Notes: a model not told the origin generated them from the sequence alone. Shown: positions 8,405 to 16,490, counted from the stretch's first letter. The stretch is 57,060 bases of DNA from Candidatus Muiribacteriota bacterium (GCA_030633305.1 DAOVTB010000007.1:1-57060); one strand, 5' to 3'. Numbers and translations are program-made.

Positions 8405-9274
8405 TTAGTCAATTTTTATGGTCTTTTTACCAGAATTTTTCTTTTCTTTCTTTAATGTTTTCTTAACAGATTTTTCATTAACTTCAGATATAAAACCTGC
8501 TTCTTTAAGCTCAAGTTCACATGTTCCAGCAGTGCTTTCAATATCAATAGCAAAAGGTGCTTTTCCAAATAAAACTTCATTTCCAGTTTCAGTAAAAAGA
8601 ACTTCAGTATCAGGATAATTCACAGAGCCACTTTTAGAATTTATTCGTGCCGAACATTCCCTATTGAATTGTAAAGCCAGCTTGCACGCAGTTAAATTCC
8701 CTTTCATCTTATTGATCCCTTTCGATGTATCAATATTTATGGATGATCCAGCAGAATTTACAATATAATGTCCTCCATCAGTATCGATATCACAATTGGT
8801 ACCATCAAGCTTTAATCTTACAGTAGAATTTCTGGGAATTAATATTTCGCCTGAAGCAGCAGTAACTTTCACTTTTACTTCATCATCAGAATTCATTATT
8901 TTCGGCTTTAAACCACTGATATTTACTTCCAGATTCTCAATTTCTTTAGCCTGGATGTCAAGATTACTTCCAGCAGAAATAATCACAATATTTCTACCAT
9001 TTACCGGGATTTTTTCCTCGTGACTACCAAACATGCCATTTACAGAATCCGTTGCATTTTTTATTGCTGTTTCGGCCGTTTGAAGCGCAGTACCTATTAC
9101 TCCGCCGATCAGATCTGAAATTGATTTATCATTTTTTTTATTTCCTGAAATTGTTTCTCTCGCCGAAGACGCAAGATTAATCTCTGAAATCAATTTTTGC
9201 GCATCAGCTGCAGATATTTTACCCTCTTCTACCATTTTAAGAACTTTCATTATTGCTTCCTGACTCATTTTCAT
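8405..9274 (-). CDS. YvlB/LiaX-like (SHOCT-like N-terminus, DUF4097-like) protein
   Basis: The N-terminal ~35 residues (MSQEAIMKVLKMVEEGKISAADAQKLI) match the short helical SHOCT-like domain of YvlB/LiaX-type proteins. Residues ~95-260 form a repetitive beta-strand region like DUF4097-type beta-helices, with a Lys-rich tail. There is no signal peptide. The start overlaps the upstream DUF2089 stop by ATGA; a second ATG at 9268 has better spacing from AGGAGG and may be the true start. The pairing with DUF2089 is a recurrent gene neighbourhood, so the two probably act together, perhaps in envelope-stress sensing. Confidence 0.75.
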   Translation of the reverse strand: MKMSQEAIMKVLKMVEEGKISAADAQKLISEINLASSARETISGNKKNDKSISDLIGGVIGTALQTAETAIKNATDSVNGMFGSHEEKIPVNGRNIVIISAGSNLDIQAKEIENLEVNISGLKPKIMNSDDEVKVKVTAASGEILIPRNSTVRLKLDGTNCDIDTDGGHYIVNSAGSSINIDTSKGINKMKGNLTACKLALQFNRECSARINSKSGSVNYPDTEVLFTETGNEVLFGKAPFAIDIESTAGTCELELKEAGFISEVNEKSVKKTLKKEKKNSGKKTIKID

Positions 9275-9636
9275 TTTCCTCCTTTTAAAGCTCTTATTAA
9301 TTCAAGAGCATGTTCAAAAGTAACTTCTCCACTTTCAAGTTTTTCAACTACCTCAATTACATCAGGGGATTTTTTTAAAAAGGACATTTCTCCAAGAACT
9401 GCATCCAATCTATTACGTACTGTAGGATGAGAAATATTAAGTTCTTTGGCAACCTCAGTAAGATTTCCTCTTTTTTGAAGCATTAATTCAATAAATTCAA
9501 CTGATGATGAAGTTAAATAAAACAGCGAGTTGGACTTAAACTTTCCACAGACAGTCGTTCCACACTCGAAACACTTAAGTTCAGTAATGAACAATTGATT
9601 TTCACATGACGGACATTTATTAGGCATTTTATTCAT
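9271..9636 (-). CDS. DUF2089-family zinc-ribbon/HTH regulator
   Basis: The 121-aa protein has an N-terminal zinc ribbon (CPSCENQLFITELKCFECG), then a helix-turn-helix (NLTEVAKELNISHPTVRNRLDAVL), then a C-terminal SHOCT-like helix pair (VVEKLESGEVTFEHALELI) resembling the N-terminus of its neighbour. This is the DUF2089 layout. It is presumably a transcription factor controlling this operon. A TATAAT at 9650-9655 would give a leader of only about 7 nt, and there is no Shine-Dalgarno, so translation may be nearly leaderless. Confidence 0.85.
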   Translation of the reverse strand: MNKMPNKCPSCENQLFITELKCFECGTTVCGKFKSNSLFYLTSSSVEFIELMLQKRGNLTEVAKELNISHPTVRNRLDAVLGEMSFLKKSPDVIEVVEKLESGEVTFEHALELIRALKGGK

Positions 9637-9649
9637 GAAATTATTTTAC

Positions 9650-9707
9650 ATTATACTTTCATGTTTTGCAAATTAATTTTCATATATCGAAATATTTATA
9701 TCGAAAT
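9650..9707 (-). promoter_or_regulatory. DUF2089 operon -10 box with two direct repeats
   Basis: The minus strand has TATAAT (9650-9655). Upstream are two exact 11-bp direct repeats ATTTCGATATA (9697-9707 and 9683-9693) spaced 14 bp apart. They sit at about -35 to -65 relative to the inferred start, suiting activator or autoregulator binding. No good -35 box is visible, which fits activator dependence. The role is inferred. Confidence 0.45.
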
Positions 9708-9814
9708 TTTAATTTTTAAACTTAATTGCCACAAAAAAAGGGAAGAAAAATAAAAAAATCAACGTCCCTTCGATTTTACTTTTCCTTGTACACTATATAT
9801 AAGGAGAACAAATC

Positions 9815-10747
9815 ATGAAAAATCTATTTGTCATTATATTCATTATGATAATATGGTATACATTAAATCAATTTTCAGAAGGAAAAGAATTCAACATGGA
9901 ATATAATAAGCTTTCATCAAAAGAAGAATACATTATAATCAATAAAGGGACCGAGAAACCTTTTTCAGGAAAATTTCTAAAACATGATAAAAAAGGAACC
10001 TATATCTGTAAAAGATGCAATACTCCTTTGTATAATTCTGCCGACAAGTTTGAATCACATTGCGGATGGCCAAGCTTCGATGATGAAATTCCCGGAGCGG
10101 TAAAACGACAGAAAGATGCCGACGGACAACGTATTGAAATTCTTTGCAAAAATTGTAACGGACATCTTGGCCATGTTTTTTCTGGAGAAAATTTGACCTC
10201 TAAAAATACACGCCACTGTGTTAATTCTCTTTCAATGAAATTTATACCAGCAATTCCTGAAAAACTTAATGAAACTGTTTACTTTGCAGGAGGTTGTTTC
10301 TGGGGCACAGAATATCATTTTCAAAAATTAAAAGGAGTTACATCAACAAACGTTGGATACACTGGCGGAAAAACAGAAACTCCAACTTATGAATCCGTAT
10401 GTTCCGGGTTGACCGAACACGCAGAAGTAGTTGAAGTTATCTTTGATCCCGAAAAAGTTGATTACGAAAAACTCGTTAAACTTTTCTTTGAAATACATGA
10501 TTTTACCCAGATAGACCGACAGGGACCAGATATCGGAACACAATATAGATCTGAGATATTTTATACTACAGAAAATCAGAAAACACTTTCAAATAAAATC
10601 ATAACCCAACTGATACAAAAAGGATACGATGTAGCAACACAAGTAACCAAAGCCGAAAAATACTGGGAAGGCGAACGTTATCACCAGGATTATTACGACA
10701 ATAAAGGCACAACCCCTTATTGCCATATCTATAAAAAGCTATTCTAG
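9815..10747 (+). CDS. msrBA: bifunctional methionine sulfoxide reductase MsrB-MsrA, membrane-anchored/exported
   Basis: It repairs both methionine-sulfoxide diastereomers. Domains: an N-terminal hydrophobic signal or anchor (residues 3-20); MsrB at ~30-150 with two zinc CxxC pairs (CKRC, CKNC), CGWPSF, GHLGH and the catalytic Cys in RHCVNSLS; then MsrA at ~157-305 with GCFWGTE (catalytic Cys), YTGG and GTQYRS. The domain order is B-A, not the commoner A-B. An AAGGAG precedes the ATG. The hydrophobic N-terminus suggests repair of envelope proteins. Confidence 0.95.
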   Translation: MKNLFVIIFIMIIWYTLNQFSEGKEFNMEYNKLSSKEEYIIINKGTEKPFSGKFLKHDKKGTYICKRCNTPLYNSADKFESHCGWPSFDDEIPGAVKRQKDADGQRIEILCKNCNGHLGHVFSGENLTSKNTRHCVNSLSMKFIPAIPEKLNETVYFAGGCFWGTEYHFQKLKGVTSTNVGYTGGKTETPTYESVCSGLTEHAEVVEVIFDPEKVDYEKLVKLFFEIHDFTQIDRQGPDIGTQYRSEIFYTTENQKTLSNKIITQLIQKGYDVATQVTKAEKYWEGERYHQDYYDNKGTTPYCHIYKKLF

Positions 10748-10748
10748 A

Positions 10749-10782
10749 CCGCATATAGCATGATCGAATTTTGAAATTTTCT
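10749..10782 (+). repeat. structured 3'-end element remnant (copy E)
   Basis: It starts 1-2 nt after the msrBA stop. GCATGATCGAATTTTGAAATTTTC aligns with the conserved GAGCGAATCTTGAATTTTT block, and the preceding CCGCATATAGCATGA resembles the outer stem. The rest of the element is missing or replaced by the family-2-like hairpin at 10796. Confidence 0.5.
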
Positions 10783-10795
10783 GGTATGAGTATAA

Positions 10796-10860
10796 GGTGC
10801 CAAAGCACTTTCATTTCAAAGAAATATTTTTAAGCAACGAAACAAAAGTCCAATGGCACC
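10796..10860 (+). repeat. family-2 hairpin repeat, GGTGCC/GGCACC variant
   Basis: GGTGCCAAAGCACTTTCATTTC ... GAAACAAAAGTCCAATGGCACC follows the GGGGTCAAAGCAACTTTCATGAACTT plan. The terminal stem (GGTGCCA/TGGCACC) and inner stem (TTTC/GAAA) are both changed but still paired, while the CAAAGCA, CTTTCAT and ACAAAAGT segments remain. It lies between the convergent msrBA and RluA-like genes and could also stop transcription. Confidence 0.6.
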
Positions 10861-10872
10861 GGTATTAACTTT

Positions 10873-11511
10873 TTAAAACGAAGGGTCGGAATAAAAAGAA
10901 AGTTTCTCTTCTGTTTCAGGATGATAAAAACTCAAGAAATTCGCATGGAGTTTTAACTTGCCAATTTCTGTTTCTGTTCCATAAAAAGGATCACCCACAA
11001 TAGGAATTCCTAAACCTAAATGATGCGATGAATGCACACGCAGTTGATGCGTGCGACCTGTAACTGGAGTAAATTCAATCCGAGTTATACCATCCTTAAC
11101 TTCTAATTTTTTCCATTGGGTTATTCCCATTTTTCCAGACTCTGGATCGTAAATCTGAATAGGTCTATTATCAACATCCAGACGAAAGGCCAATTCAATC
11201 ATACCGCAATCACCTTCAACAATACCATCCAGCAATGCAATATAAGTCTTTTCTGTCCATCTATCCTGGAATTGAATTGATAAATTACGATGGCTTTCTT
11301 TGGTTAAAGCCACAACCATTAATCCACTTGTATCCATGTCCAGGCGATGTACCGAAGGCTGTTCTATACATTCAGGAAAAAGTTCTTTCACTCTTTCAGT
11401 TACACAATCTTTATGCTCAGGCCTTCTCCCGGGCACAGACAGAAAACCACTTTTCTTACTGATAACTACAAATGTCTTATCCTTATGAATAATAGTAATT
11501 GGATCAATCAT
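10873..11511 (-). CDS. RluA-family pseudouridine synthase (catalytic half)
   Basis: The 212-aa protein has the RluA catalytic signature HRLDMDTSG (catalytic Asp), the N-terminal strand IIHKDKTFVVISKKSGFLSVPGR, and the C-terminal VTGRTHQLRVH. It isomerises uridines in tRNA and/or rRNA. It has no S4 domain. The ATG at 11511 lies inside the end of the upstream gene (8-nt overlap); a GTG at 11523 is an alternative. In several proteobacteria the homologue is one ~550-aa protein whose N-terminal half corresponds to the upstream gene, so the two products probably form a complex. Confidence 0.9.
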   Translation of the reverse strand: MIDPITIIHKDKTFVVISKKSGFLSVPGRRPEHKDCVTERVKELFPECIEQPSVHRLDMDTSGLMVVALTKESHRNLSIQFQDRWTEKTYIALLDGIVEGDCGMIELAFRLDVDNRPIQIYDPESGKMGITQWKKLEVKDGITRIEFTPVTGRTHQLRVHSSHHLGLGIPIVGDPFYGTETEIGKLKLHANFLSFYHPETEEKLSFYSDPSF

Positions 11512-12253
11512 GATTAAGTCCACAGAGCAAGAAACCTAGAATAGGTTGACAACGACTTTTACAACTGGGATAAAACTCACCATGAACTTTAGAACTGCTT
11601 TTTCCGCCCCAGTAAAATTCGGCAATACCAACAGGCTTCAGATTATTTTCCACAGCAAAACCAAGAAGTTTAGGAGCACAGCAATCACCCACACCACCAG
11701 GTATTCCCTGTTCAGAAGGAAAAATTTCAAGTAGTGATTTACTTTCACCATTAAAATTCTGGAAAGTATAATTCATCTGTAACTCTTTTATAAGTTTCTG
11801 AGAGTTCTGGGAACGCAGTTTTTTTTTGTCCTTATATACATCTGTGTCAGGTGATAGATGTTTAAGCTCTTTTGTTAAGGTCTTGATTTCGCTTTCGCCA
11901 GGTATTAAAAGATTATAATAAACGTCATCACTTAAAATCGGCGGGACCCATCCATCTATTTTACGGATACCCATATATAACGACGAGAAAGCTCTTAAAA
12001 CCACAACTTCTCCAGCTTCATTAAGACATTCAAGAACGCCAAACATATGCCCTCTTTCATACGACCCCAAGAGGTAATCAAATGAGAATGTATATTCAGA
12101 TTGTTCTTCTGTGACCAGATAATCCAGGCGTTTTATCCTATCGAATTCATCCATAACCTGTCGGGCATATAATTTTGCATTGCCATAACCAAGGGAATGA
12201 TATGTCTGACACTTTTCACAAAAGCCAAAGGTCGGGTTATTTTCTAAATCCAT
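11504..12253 (-). CDS. RluA-associated N-terminal domain protein
   Basis: The 249-aa protein matches, from memory, the N-terminal extension found fused to some RluA-family synthases: PGGVGDCCAPKLLGFAVENNLKPVGIAEFYWG followed by FYPSCKSRCQPILGFLLCGL. Conserved Cys pairs (FCEKC near the N-terminus, GDCCAP, CKSRC) suggest metal binding. Here it is a separate gene ending exactly where the fused protein would continue into the catalytic domain, with an 8-nt overlap. The molecular role of the extension is unknown. Confidence 0.75.
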   Translation of the reverse strand: MDLENNPTFGFCEKCQTYHSLGYGNAKLYARQVMDEFDRIKRLDYLVTEEQSEYTFSFDYLLGSYERGHMFGVLECLNEAGEVVVLRAFSSLYMGIRKIDGWVPPILSDDVYYNLLIPGESEIKTLTKELKHLSPDTDVYKDKKKLRSQNSQKLIKELQMNYTFQNFNGESKSLLEIFPSEQGIPGGVGDCCAPKLLGFAVENNLKPVGIAEFYWGGKSSSKVHGEFYPSCKSRCQPILGFLLCGLNHD

Positions 12254-12301
12254 AGTAATTTTTACTTTTCTTTTCCCAGATTACATTGTACTAAAAGAAA
12301 A

Positions 12302-12667
12302 TTAACTTTTAATCCACTTCCAGGCAGCATCCATGTCTTCAGGTTTAAAATATTCTTCCCCAACTCCAACCAGTTTCCCAAAAGGTCGATCAAGTGCTAC
12401 GTACCATTTCCAGAAGTTGCTATCTGAAACAATCGCAAGCTTATTGATCTGTTTAATATGAGTCATAACCCATTTTAAATCTTCGATCCCGGCTTTAAGA
12501 CCCCAACTTGGATGATCATCAAGATGGACAATGATACTAATCTTTCCGTGTTCTTCAATTACTTTGTTAATATGAGCAAGCCATTCTTTTTCCATACCTA
12601 AAGAAATTTTTCCTGAAACTCTGAAACCTATAAACGAACCTGCACTTTCTTTTAATCTCTCAATCAT
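12302..12667 (-). CDS. SpoIIAA-like (STAS-fold) protein
   Basis: The 121-aa length and pattern MIERLKESAGSFIGFRVSGKISLGMEKEWLAHIN...HLDDHPSWGLKAGIEDLKWVMTHIKQINKLAIVSDSNFWKW fit the SpoIIAA-like family (related to STAS). These cytoplasmic proteins may bind lipid or partner proteins; the function is unassigned. There is a strong ribosome site (AAAGGAG) and its own promoter, so it is probably a single-gene unit. Confidence 0.85.
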   Translation of the reverse strand: MIERLKESAGSFIGFRVSGKISLGMEKEWLAHINKVIEEHGKISIIVHLDDHPSWGLKAGIEDLKWVMTHIKQINKLAIVSDSNFWKWYVALDRPFGKLVGVGEEYFKPEDMDAAWKWIKS

Positions 12668-12730
12668 AATAATCTCCTTTAATTTAAACTCCGATAAATC
12701 ACATACACTTGTATTTCATTTCTTCAATCA

Positions 12731-12759
12731 TATTAAAGTATCATCACCCTCACTGTCAA
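12731..12759 (-). promoter_or_regulatory. sigma70-type promoter for the SpoIIAA-like gene
   Basis: On the minus strand TTGACA (12754-12759) is followed after 16-17 nt by TTTAAT/TTAATA (12731-12737), about 65 bp upstream of the ATG. Confidence 0.6.
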
Positions 12760-12934
12760 TTTTAGATTGCTCCTTGCTATATTCAACTCAGATTATAATT
12801 ATACCATTTCACTAATAAATAAAGTTATATTCTAAGATTATAAGGGCTTAATATATATTGCATATAAAGAAAAACACTATTCTTTATGGTAATATGTGTT
12901 ACATTAAATTAAATAAAACTTATCCTTAAAATCA

Positions 12935-14095
12935 ATGAATAAAAAATTTGATATAAAAAAAGTAGCATTAATTTCATCAAGTCATTTTTTTCATGACATA
13001 TATACATCATTCCTTTCTACAATGCTTCCACTTCTTATAAATAAATTTCAAATCACCTTATTTCTTTCAAGTTTTTTAGATGTAGCCAGAAAAATTCCAA
13101 CGCTTTTTAATCCATTATTCGGTTTAACTGCTGACAAAATGAAAATAGAGTATTTTGTCATATTTTGTCCTGCATTTACTGCAATTTCAATGAGCCTTAT
13201 AGGTATAGCAAATTCATATGCAGGATTAATCATCTTGCTAATGTTATCTGGAATCAGCAATGCTTTGTTTCATATTTCAACCCCTGTACTGATAAAGAGA
13301 TATTCAGGAAAAAATACAGCTACCGGAATGAGTTATTTTATGCTTTTTGGAGAATCGGCAAGAACACTTGGACCTATTCTTATAGCTTTTATATTGTTAC
13401 ATTTTGGACTTGAAAGGTCTTATATAGTCATGCCAATTGGAATAATTACATCTGTTGTTCTTTATATGAAACTAAAAAAAATGGTTCCAAAAGAGAAAGT
13501 AAGCAAAAAAGAAAAAATTACAAAACCTATAAAAGAAGCAAAAAAATTTATCCCTTTTTTTATTTCAGTTGGCGGATTTATAATTTTCAGAGCAGGAATT
13601 AAATTAGTTTTAACACTTTTTTTAACAGTTTTTTTAACCAAAAAGGGATTATCTTTATGGATTTCCGGGGTTTTTCTTTCTATATTACAATTTTCTGGGG
13701 CAATCAGTTCATTTGCCTCTGGTTATATTTCAGATAAAATTGGCTATAAAAATATGCTTTTATTAACTGCACTATTTACCCCTCTATTTACCTGGTTCAT
13801 ATCCATTTCAAACAATACATTTTTAATTCCAGTTTTACTGTTGCCAGTTGGATTCTTCATCTTTTCTCCAGGTCCTGTAATTCTTGGTCTTGTGCAGGAT
13901 CTTAAATCTGAATATCCCGCTTTCATTAACAGCATATATATGACATTAAATTTTTGCATAAGTTCATTGCTTGTAATTATTGTAGGTTATTCTGGGGATA
14001 AATTAGGACTTGAAACAACAATAGTAATTTTCTCTGCTTTATCTCTTTTTTCAATACCATTTGTATTTCTAATTCATAAATATCATAACCCGTAG
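12935..14095 (+). CDS. MFS transporter, fosmidomycin-resistance (Fsr)-like
   Basis: The 386-aa protein has about 12 hydrophobic helices. The N-terminal SSSHFFHDIYTSFLSTMLPLLINKF and LDVARKIPTLFNPLFGLTADK resemble the Fsr branch of MFS drug exporters. The central cytoplasmic loop is Lys-rich (KKMVPKEKVSKKEKITKPIKEAKK). An MFS loop motif appears in the second half (GYISDKIGYKN). The substrate cannot be told from sequence. No convincing ribosome site is seen; the upstream 267 bp is AT-rich and holds only the oppositely directed promoter of the SpoIIAA-like gene. Confidence 0.85.
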   Translation: MNKKFDIKKVALISSSHFFHDIYTSFLSTMLPLLINKFQITLFLSSFLDVARKIPTLFNPLFGLTADKMKIEYFVIFCPAFTAISMSLIGIANSYAGLIILLMLSGISNALFHISTPVLIKRYSGKNTATGMSYFMLFGESARTLGPILIAFILLHFGLERSYIVMPIGIITSVVLYMKLKKMVPKEKVSKKEKITKPIKEAKKFIPFFISVGGFIIFRAGIKLVLTLFLTVFLTKKGLSLWISGVFLSILQFSGAISSFASGYISDKIGYKNMLLLTALFTPLFTWFISISNNTFLIPVLLLPVGFFIFSPGPVILGLVQDLKSEYPAFINSIYMTLNFCISSLLVIIVGYSGDKLGLETTIVIFSALSLFSIPFVFLIHKYHNP

Positions 14096-14116
14096 CATGA
14101 GCAAAACTTGAAAATA
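14089..14116 (+). repeat. structured 3'-end element remnant (copy F) over the MFS stop
   Basis: CGTAGCATGAGCAAAACTTGAAAATAT resembles the conserved CATGAGCGAATCTTGAATTT block. It spans the MFS stop codon (TAG at 14093-14095). Only the first block is present. Confidence 0.4.
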
Positions 14117-14170
14117 TGATATAATGTAACCTGATTATACAAAAATAAACAAATAAGCGGAGGTACAAAG

Positions 14171-14929
14171 ATGGGACACATTGATCCAAATGTAGAATAT
14201 CATATTAATATGAAAAAGGGAGATGTCGGAAGATATGTCCTTATGCCAGGCGATCCAGGACGCGTACCAAAAATAGCAGAATATTTTGATAACGCAAAAG
14301 AAGTTACTTTTAATAGAGAATATAGAACATATACCGGATATATTGACGGAATAAAAGTTTCCTGTACATCAACTGGAATCGGTTGCCCATCAACTGCAAT
14401 CGCCGTTGAAGAACTTATTAAAATCGGAGCTGATACTTTTATTAGAATCGGAACAGCTGGCTCACTTCAAAAAGAAGTAAAACTTGGTGATCTCTGTGTA
14501 ACTACGGGCGCAGTTCGAGAAGAAGGAACGACAAGACAATATGTACCAATGAGTTATCCTGCAATTGCAGATTTGGACGTTTCACTGGCATTAAGAGAAG
14601 CTGCAAAAAAACTTGGTTTCCCATGTCATACCGGAATTGGCCATTGTAAAGATGCATTCTATACTGAAGGTGATTGTGGATTACCTCTTGAAGAAGAAAA
14701 CAGATTGAAATGGGAAGCATGGTATAAATCAAATGTTATTTCCACTTCAATGGAATCTGCAGCTCTTTTTGTGGTTTCATCAATTCGGAAAGTTCGTGCA
14801 GGTGAAATTCTTGCTATTATCGGACTTACTTATGATGATGTTCCGATTGTAAAAAAAGTAGGTGTCGATGAAGCAATCAAAACTTCAATTGAAGCAATTA
14901 AGATTCTTCATGCTTTAGATAATAAATAA
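14171..14929 (+). CDS. udp: uridine phosphorylase (nucleoside phosphorylase family I)
   Basis: It phosphorolyses uridine to uracil and ribose-1-phosphate. The 252-aa protein has the family marks VLMPGDPGRVPKIAEYFD (phosphate loop), TGIGCPSTAIAVEEL, RIGTAGSLQ, and STSMESAALF with the ribose-binding MES. The segment GHCKDAFYTE...LKWEAW matches the uridine-phosphorylase subgroup better than DeoD. CGGAGG precedes the ATG. A TATAAT at 14120-14125 could be its -10 box. With cdd downstream it makes a pyrimidine-salvage pair (cytidine to uridine to uracil). Confidence 0.9.
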   Translation: MGHIDPNVEYHINMKKGDVGRYVLMPGDPGRVPKIAEYFDNAKEVTFNREYRTYTGYIDGIKVSCTSTGIGCPSTAIAVEELIKIGADTFIRIGTAGSLQKEVKLGDLCVTTGAVREEGTTRQYVPMSYPAIADLDVSLALREAAKKLGFPCHTGIGHCKDAFYTEGDCGLPLEEENRLKWEAWYKSNVISTSMESAALFVVSSIRKVRAGEILAIIGLTYDDVPIVKKVGVDEAIKTSIEAIKILHALDNK

Positions 14930-14964
14930 AAGATTCTCGCGCAAAGAACGCCGAGGACGCAGGG
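14930..14964 (+). repeat. 9-nt-periodic array abutting the udp stop
   Basis: AAGATTCTCGCGCAAAGAACGCCGAGGACGCAGGG begins right after the udp TAA. It is nearly the same as the arrays after the [2Fe-2S] subunit (22280) and SbcC-like (25458) stops. Confidence 0.75.
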
Positions 14965-14997
14965 AAAAATAAGATAGTAAAATAATTCAATATAAAA

Positions 14998-15057
14998 GGG
15001 GTCAGAAGTGACTTTTGTGAACTTGATGTTCAAGTTCATGAAAGTTACCCTGACCCC
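14998..15057 (-). repeat. GGGGTCA hairpin repeat (family 2), complete copy
   Basis: GGGGTCAGAAGTGACTTTTG ... CATGAAAGTTACCCTGACCCC with an inner stem GTGAACTTGA...TCAAGTTCAT. It is reversed relative to most copies: the GCGCCAGATAAG extension follows it at 15058-15082. The gap 14930-15244 holds only repeats. Confidence 0.8.
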
Positions 15058-15126
15058 AGCGCCAGATAAGTTTAATTCTCCCAAATAAATAAAGAGGATC
15101 AAGCAAATCACACAAAACAGGAAAAC

Positions 15127-15161
15127 ACCCTGACCCCTGCGCTAGATAAATTGTTTCCACC
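15127..15161 (-). repeat. truncated family-2 repeat
   Basis: ACCCTGACCCCTGCGCTAGATAAATTGTTTCCACC is the terminal and left-extension part of the family-2 repeat, without the hairpin body. Confidence 0.65.
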
Positions 15162-15244
15162 AAATGTATTGTGAAACATTTTACATGATCCACCCCTGCA
15201 ACATGTTCATTTAATACCTAAAATATCCAAGGAAATAAACACTA

Positions 15245-15694
15245 ATGAAAGAATTAAACTTTAATCAACTCAACGAAATTGAAAAAAACCTTATAAATGA
15301 AGCAATCAACATCAAAAGTTATTCATATTCCCCATACTCTAATTACCCCGTAGGAGCCGCTTTACTCGATAAAAATGATGCAATTCATACTGGATGTAAT
15401 GTCGAAAGTGCCGATTACACACTTTCAACACATGCTGAGATGGTCGCAATCAATTCAATGGTCAAATCAGGGGTTCATAAATTAAAAATCATGGTCGTCG
15501 TTGTAGAATCAAAAACAGGATATGGAATGCCATGCGGATTATGCAGACAGAAAATCAGGGAATTTGCAAAAGATCTTGATATTCCAGTTTATGGAATCAA
15601 TGTAACTCCCGAAAATAAAATCAGTAAAATCTATTGCGCCCCCCTTAAAGAACTCCTTCCCTGGTCATTTGATGTTGAGGTTTTGAATAACTGA
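15245..15694 (+). CDS. cdd: cytidine deaminase
   Basis: It hydrolyses cytidine or deoxycytidine to uridine. The zinc site is visible: NVESADYTLSTHAEMVAINS (HAE, ligand plus catalytic Glu) and MPCGLCRQKIREF (PCxxC). At 149 aa it has the small tetrameric-type length, yet the first zinc ligand is His as in dimeric enzymes rather than Cys (CAE). The substrate loop SPYSNYPVGAALL is normal. It follows udp after a 315-bp repeat-filled gap. Confidence 0.93.
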   Translation: MKELNFNQLNEIEKNLINEAINIKSYSYSPYSNYPVGAALLDKNDAIHTGCNVESADYTLSTHAEMVAINSMVKSGVHKLKIMVVVVESKTGYGMPCGLCRQKIREFAKDLDIPVYGINVTPENKISKIYCAPLKELLPWSFDVEVLNN

Positions 15695-15839
15695 ATCCAG
15701 CAAACACACTACACTGTCATTATGCGGCTTGACCGCATAATCTATTTCAATCGTTAATAAAGAAATAAGATTCTGTAATCTATTCTTTTGAAATTGCATC
15801 TCACAGCACACCAAAGGATTCAAAACACTTGATTTTTTG

Positions 15840-15905
15840 TTTTGATCTTTCTTTATCTTGTTAATCTTGTCCAATCTTCTTTTTTTCTTCGTGTCCTTCA
15901 TGGTA
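15840..15905 (-). repeat. 9-nt-periodic dispersed repeats
   Basis: TTTATCTTGTTAATCTTGTCCAATCTTC then TTCGTGTCCTTCATGGTAAA, that is, the AACAAGATA/GACAGGATT and CATGAAGGA forms on the minus strand. No gene end is adjacent; the rest of the 15695-15980 gap shows no other feature I can support. Confidence 0.6.
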
Positions 15906-15980
15906 AATTCTTGTTTTTTTCATCTGTAATCCCTGCATTTTCAGTTGTTTTAGAAATATTTATTTTTTTTATTTTTACTG

Positions 15981-16009
15981 TTGACACTTTTATGATCTTC
16001 TGGCATAAT
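15981..16009 (+). promoter_or_regulatory. strong sigma70-type promoter of the first GQ-repeat gene
   Basis: TTGACA, a 17-nt spacer, then CATAAT. A ~45-nt block (TACTGTTGACACTTTTAT...TTCTGGCATAATTCAAGGCTCT) is almost identical before the paralogue at 18934, indicating shared regulation. Confidence 0.8.
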
Positions 16010-16063
16010 TCAAGGCTCTGAAAAAGCACAGAAATTAAAAATCAATTCGAGGAGAAAGAGAAG

Positions 16064-16435
16064 ATGAAAAAATTATCAGCACTTATTATTTTATTTGTTT
16101 TTATGTTTGGTGTTATGGGTTCAGTAGATCTTCAAGCGAAGGGACAGAAAAAATCATTATGGAATAGAATGAAATGCAAAGTTAAAAAAACTGGTGCAGC
16201 TGTAAATAACTCTGTTAAAGATTCTTATGTTTCTACAAAAAAATCAGTTACTGGAAAAAAAGATAAGACTTGGGTAAAAGGACATTGCACAGTTAGAAAC
16301 GGAAATAAACATTATACTAAAGGACATTGGAGAAAAGTAAAACAGACTGCTTCTCAGGGACCATCACAGGGAAATAGTCAGGGACCAGTTCAAGGACCAT
16401 CTCAGGGACCAGGACAAGGACCTTCACAAAGATAA
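16064..16435 (+). CDS. small secreted basic protein with xQG repeats, paralogue 1
   Basis: The 123-aa protein has a Sec signal peptide (MKKLSALIILFVFMFGVMGSVDLQAKG), a Lys-rich mature region with two cysteines (MKCKVKK, KGHCTV), a pair of [WY]xKGH[CW] units (WVKGHC...YTKGHW) reminiscent of exported WxxGxW-repeat proteins, and a C-terminal low-complexity tail of xQG triplets (SQGPSQGNSQGPVQG). GAGGAG lies upstream. It has its own promoter and terminator. It is ~85% identical to the 19019 gene over the folded part. Function unknown; it is presumably periplasmic or on the cell surface and abundant, given the promoter. Confidence 0.85.
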   Translation: MKKLSALIILFVFMFGVMGSVDLQAKGQKKSLWNRMKCKVKKTGAAVNNSVKDSYVSTKKSVTGKKDKTWVKGHCTVRNGNKHYTKGHWRKVKQTASQGPSQGNSQGPVQGPSQGPGQGPSQR

Positions 16436-16457
16436 ACTAACTTAATAATTTAATACC

Positions 16458-16490
16458 AAAAAGCCCTCCTATTAAAAGGAGGGCTTTTTT
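16458..16490 (+). terminator. rho-independent terminator of paralogue 1
   Basis: AAAAAGCCCTCCT-ATTAAA-AGGAGGGCTTTTTT: a GC-rich stem followed by a T-run, ~20 bp after the stop. Confidence 0.93.

Noticed and set aside
15127-15161. CRISPR-like or direct-repeat array in the udp-cdd gap
   Set aside because: The repeated pieces are inverted, unequally spaced and belong to the dispersed family-2 repeat.
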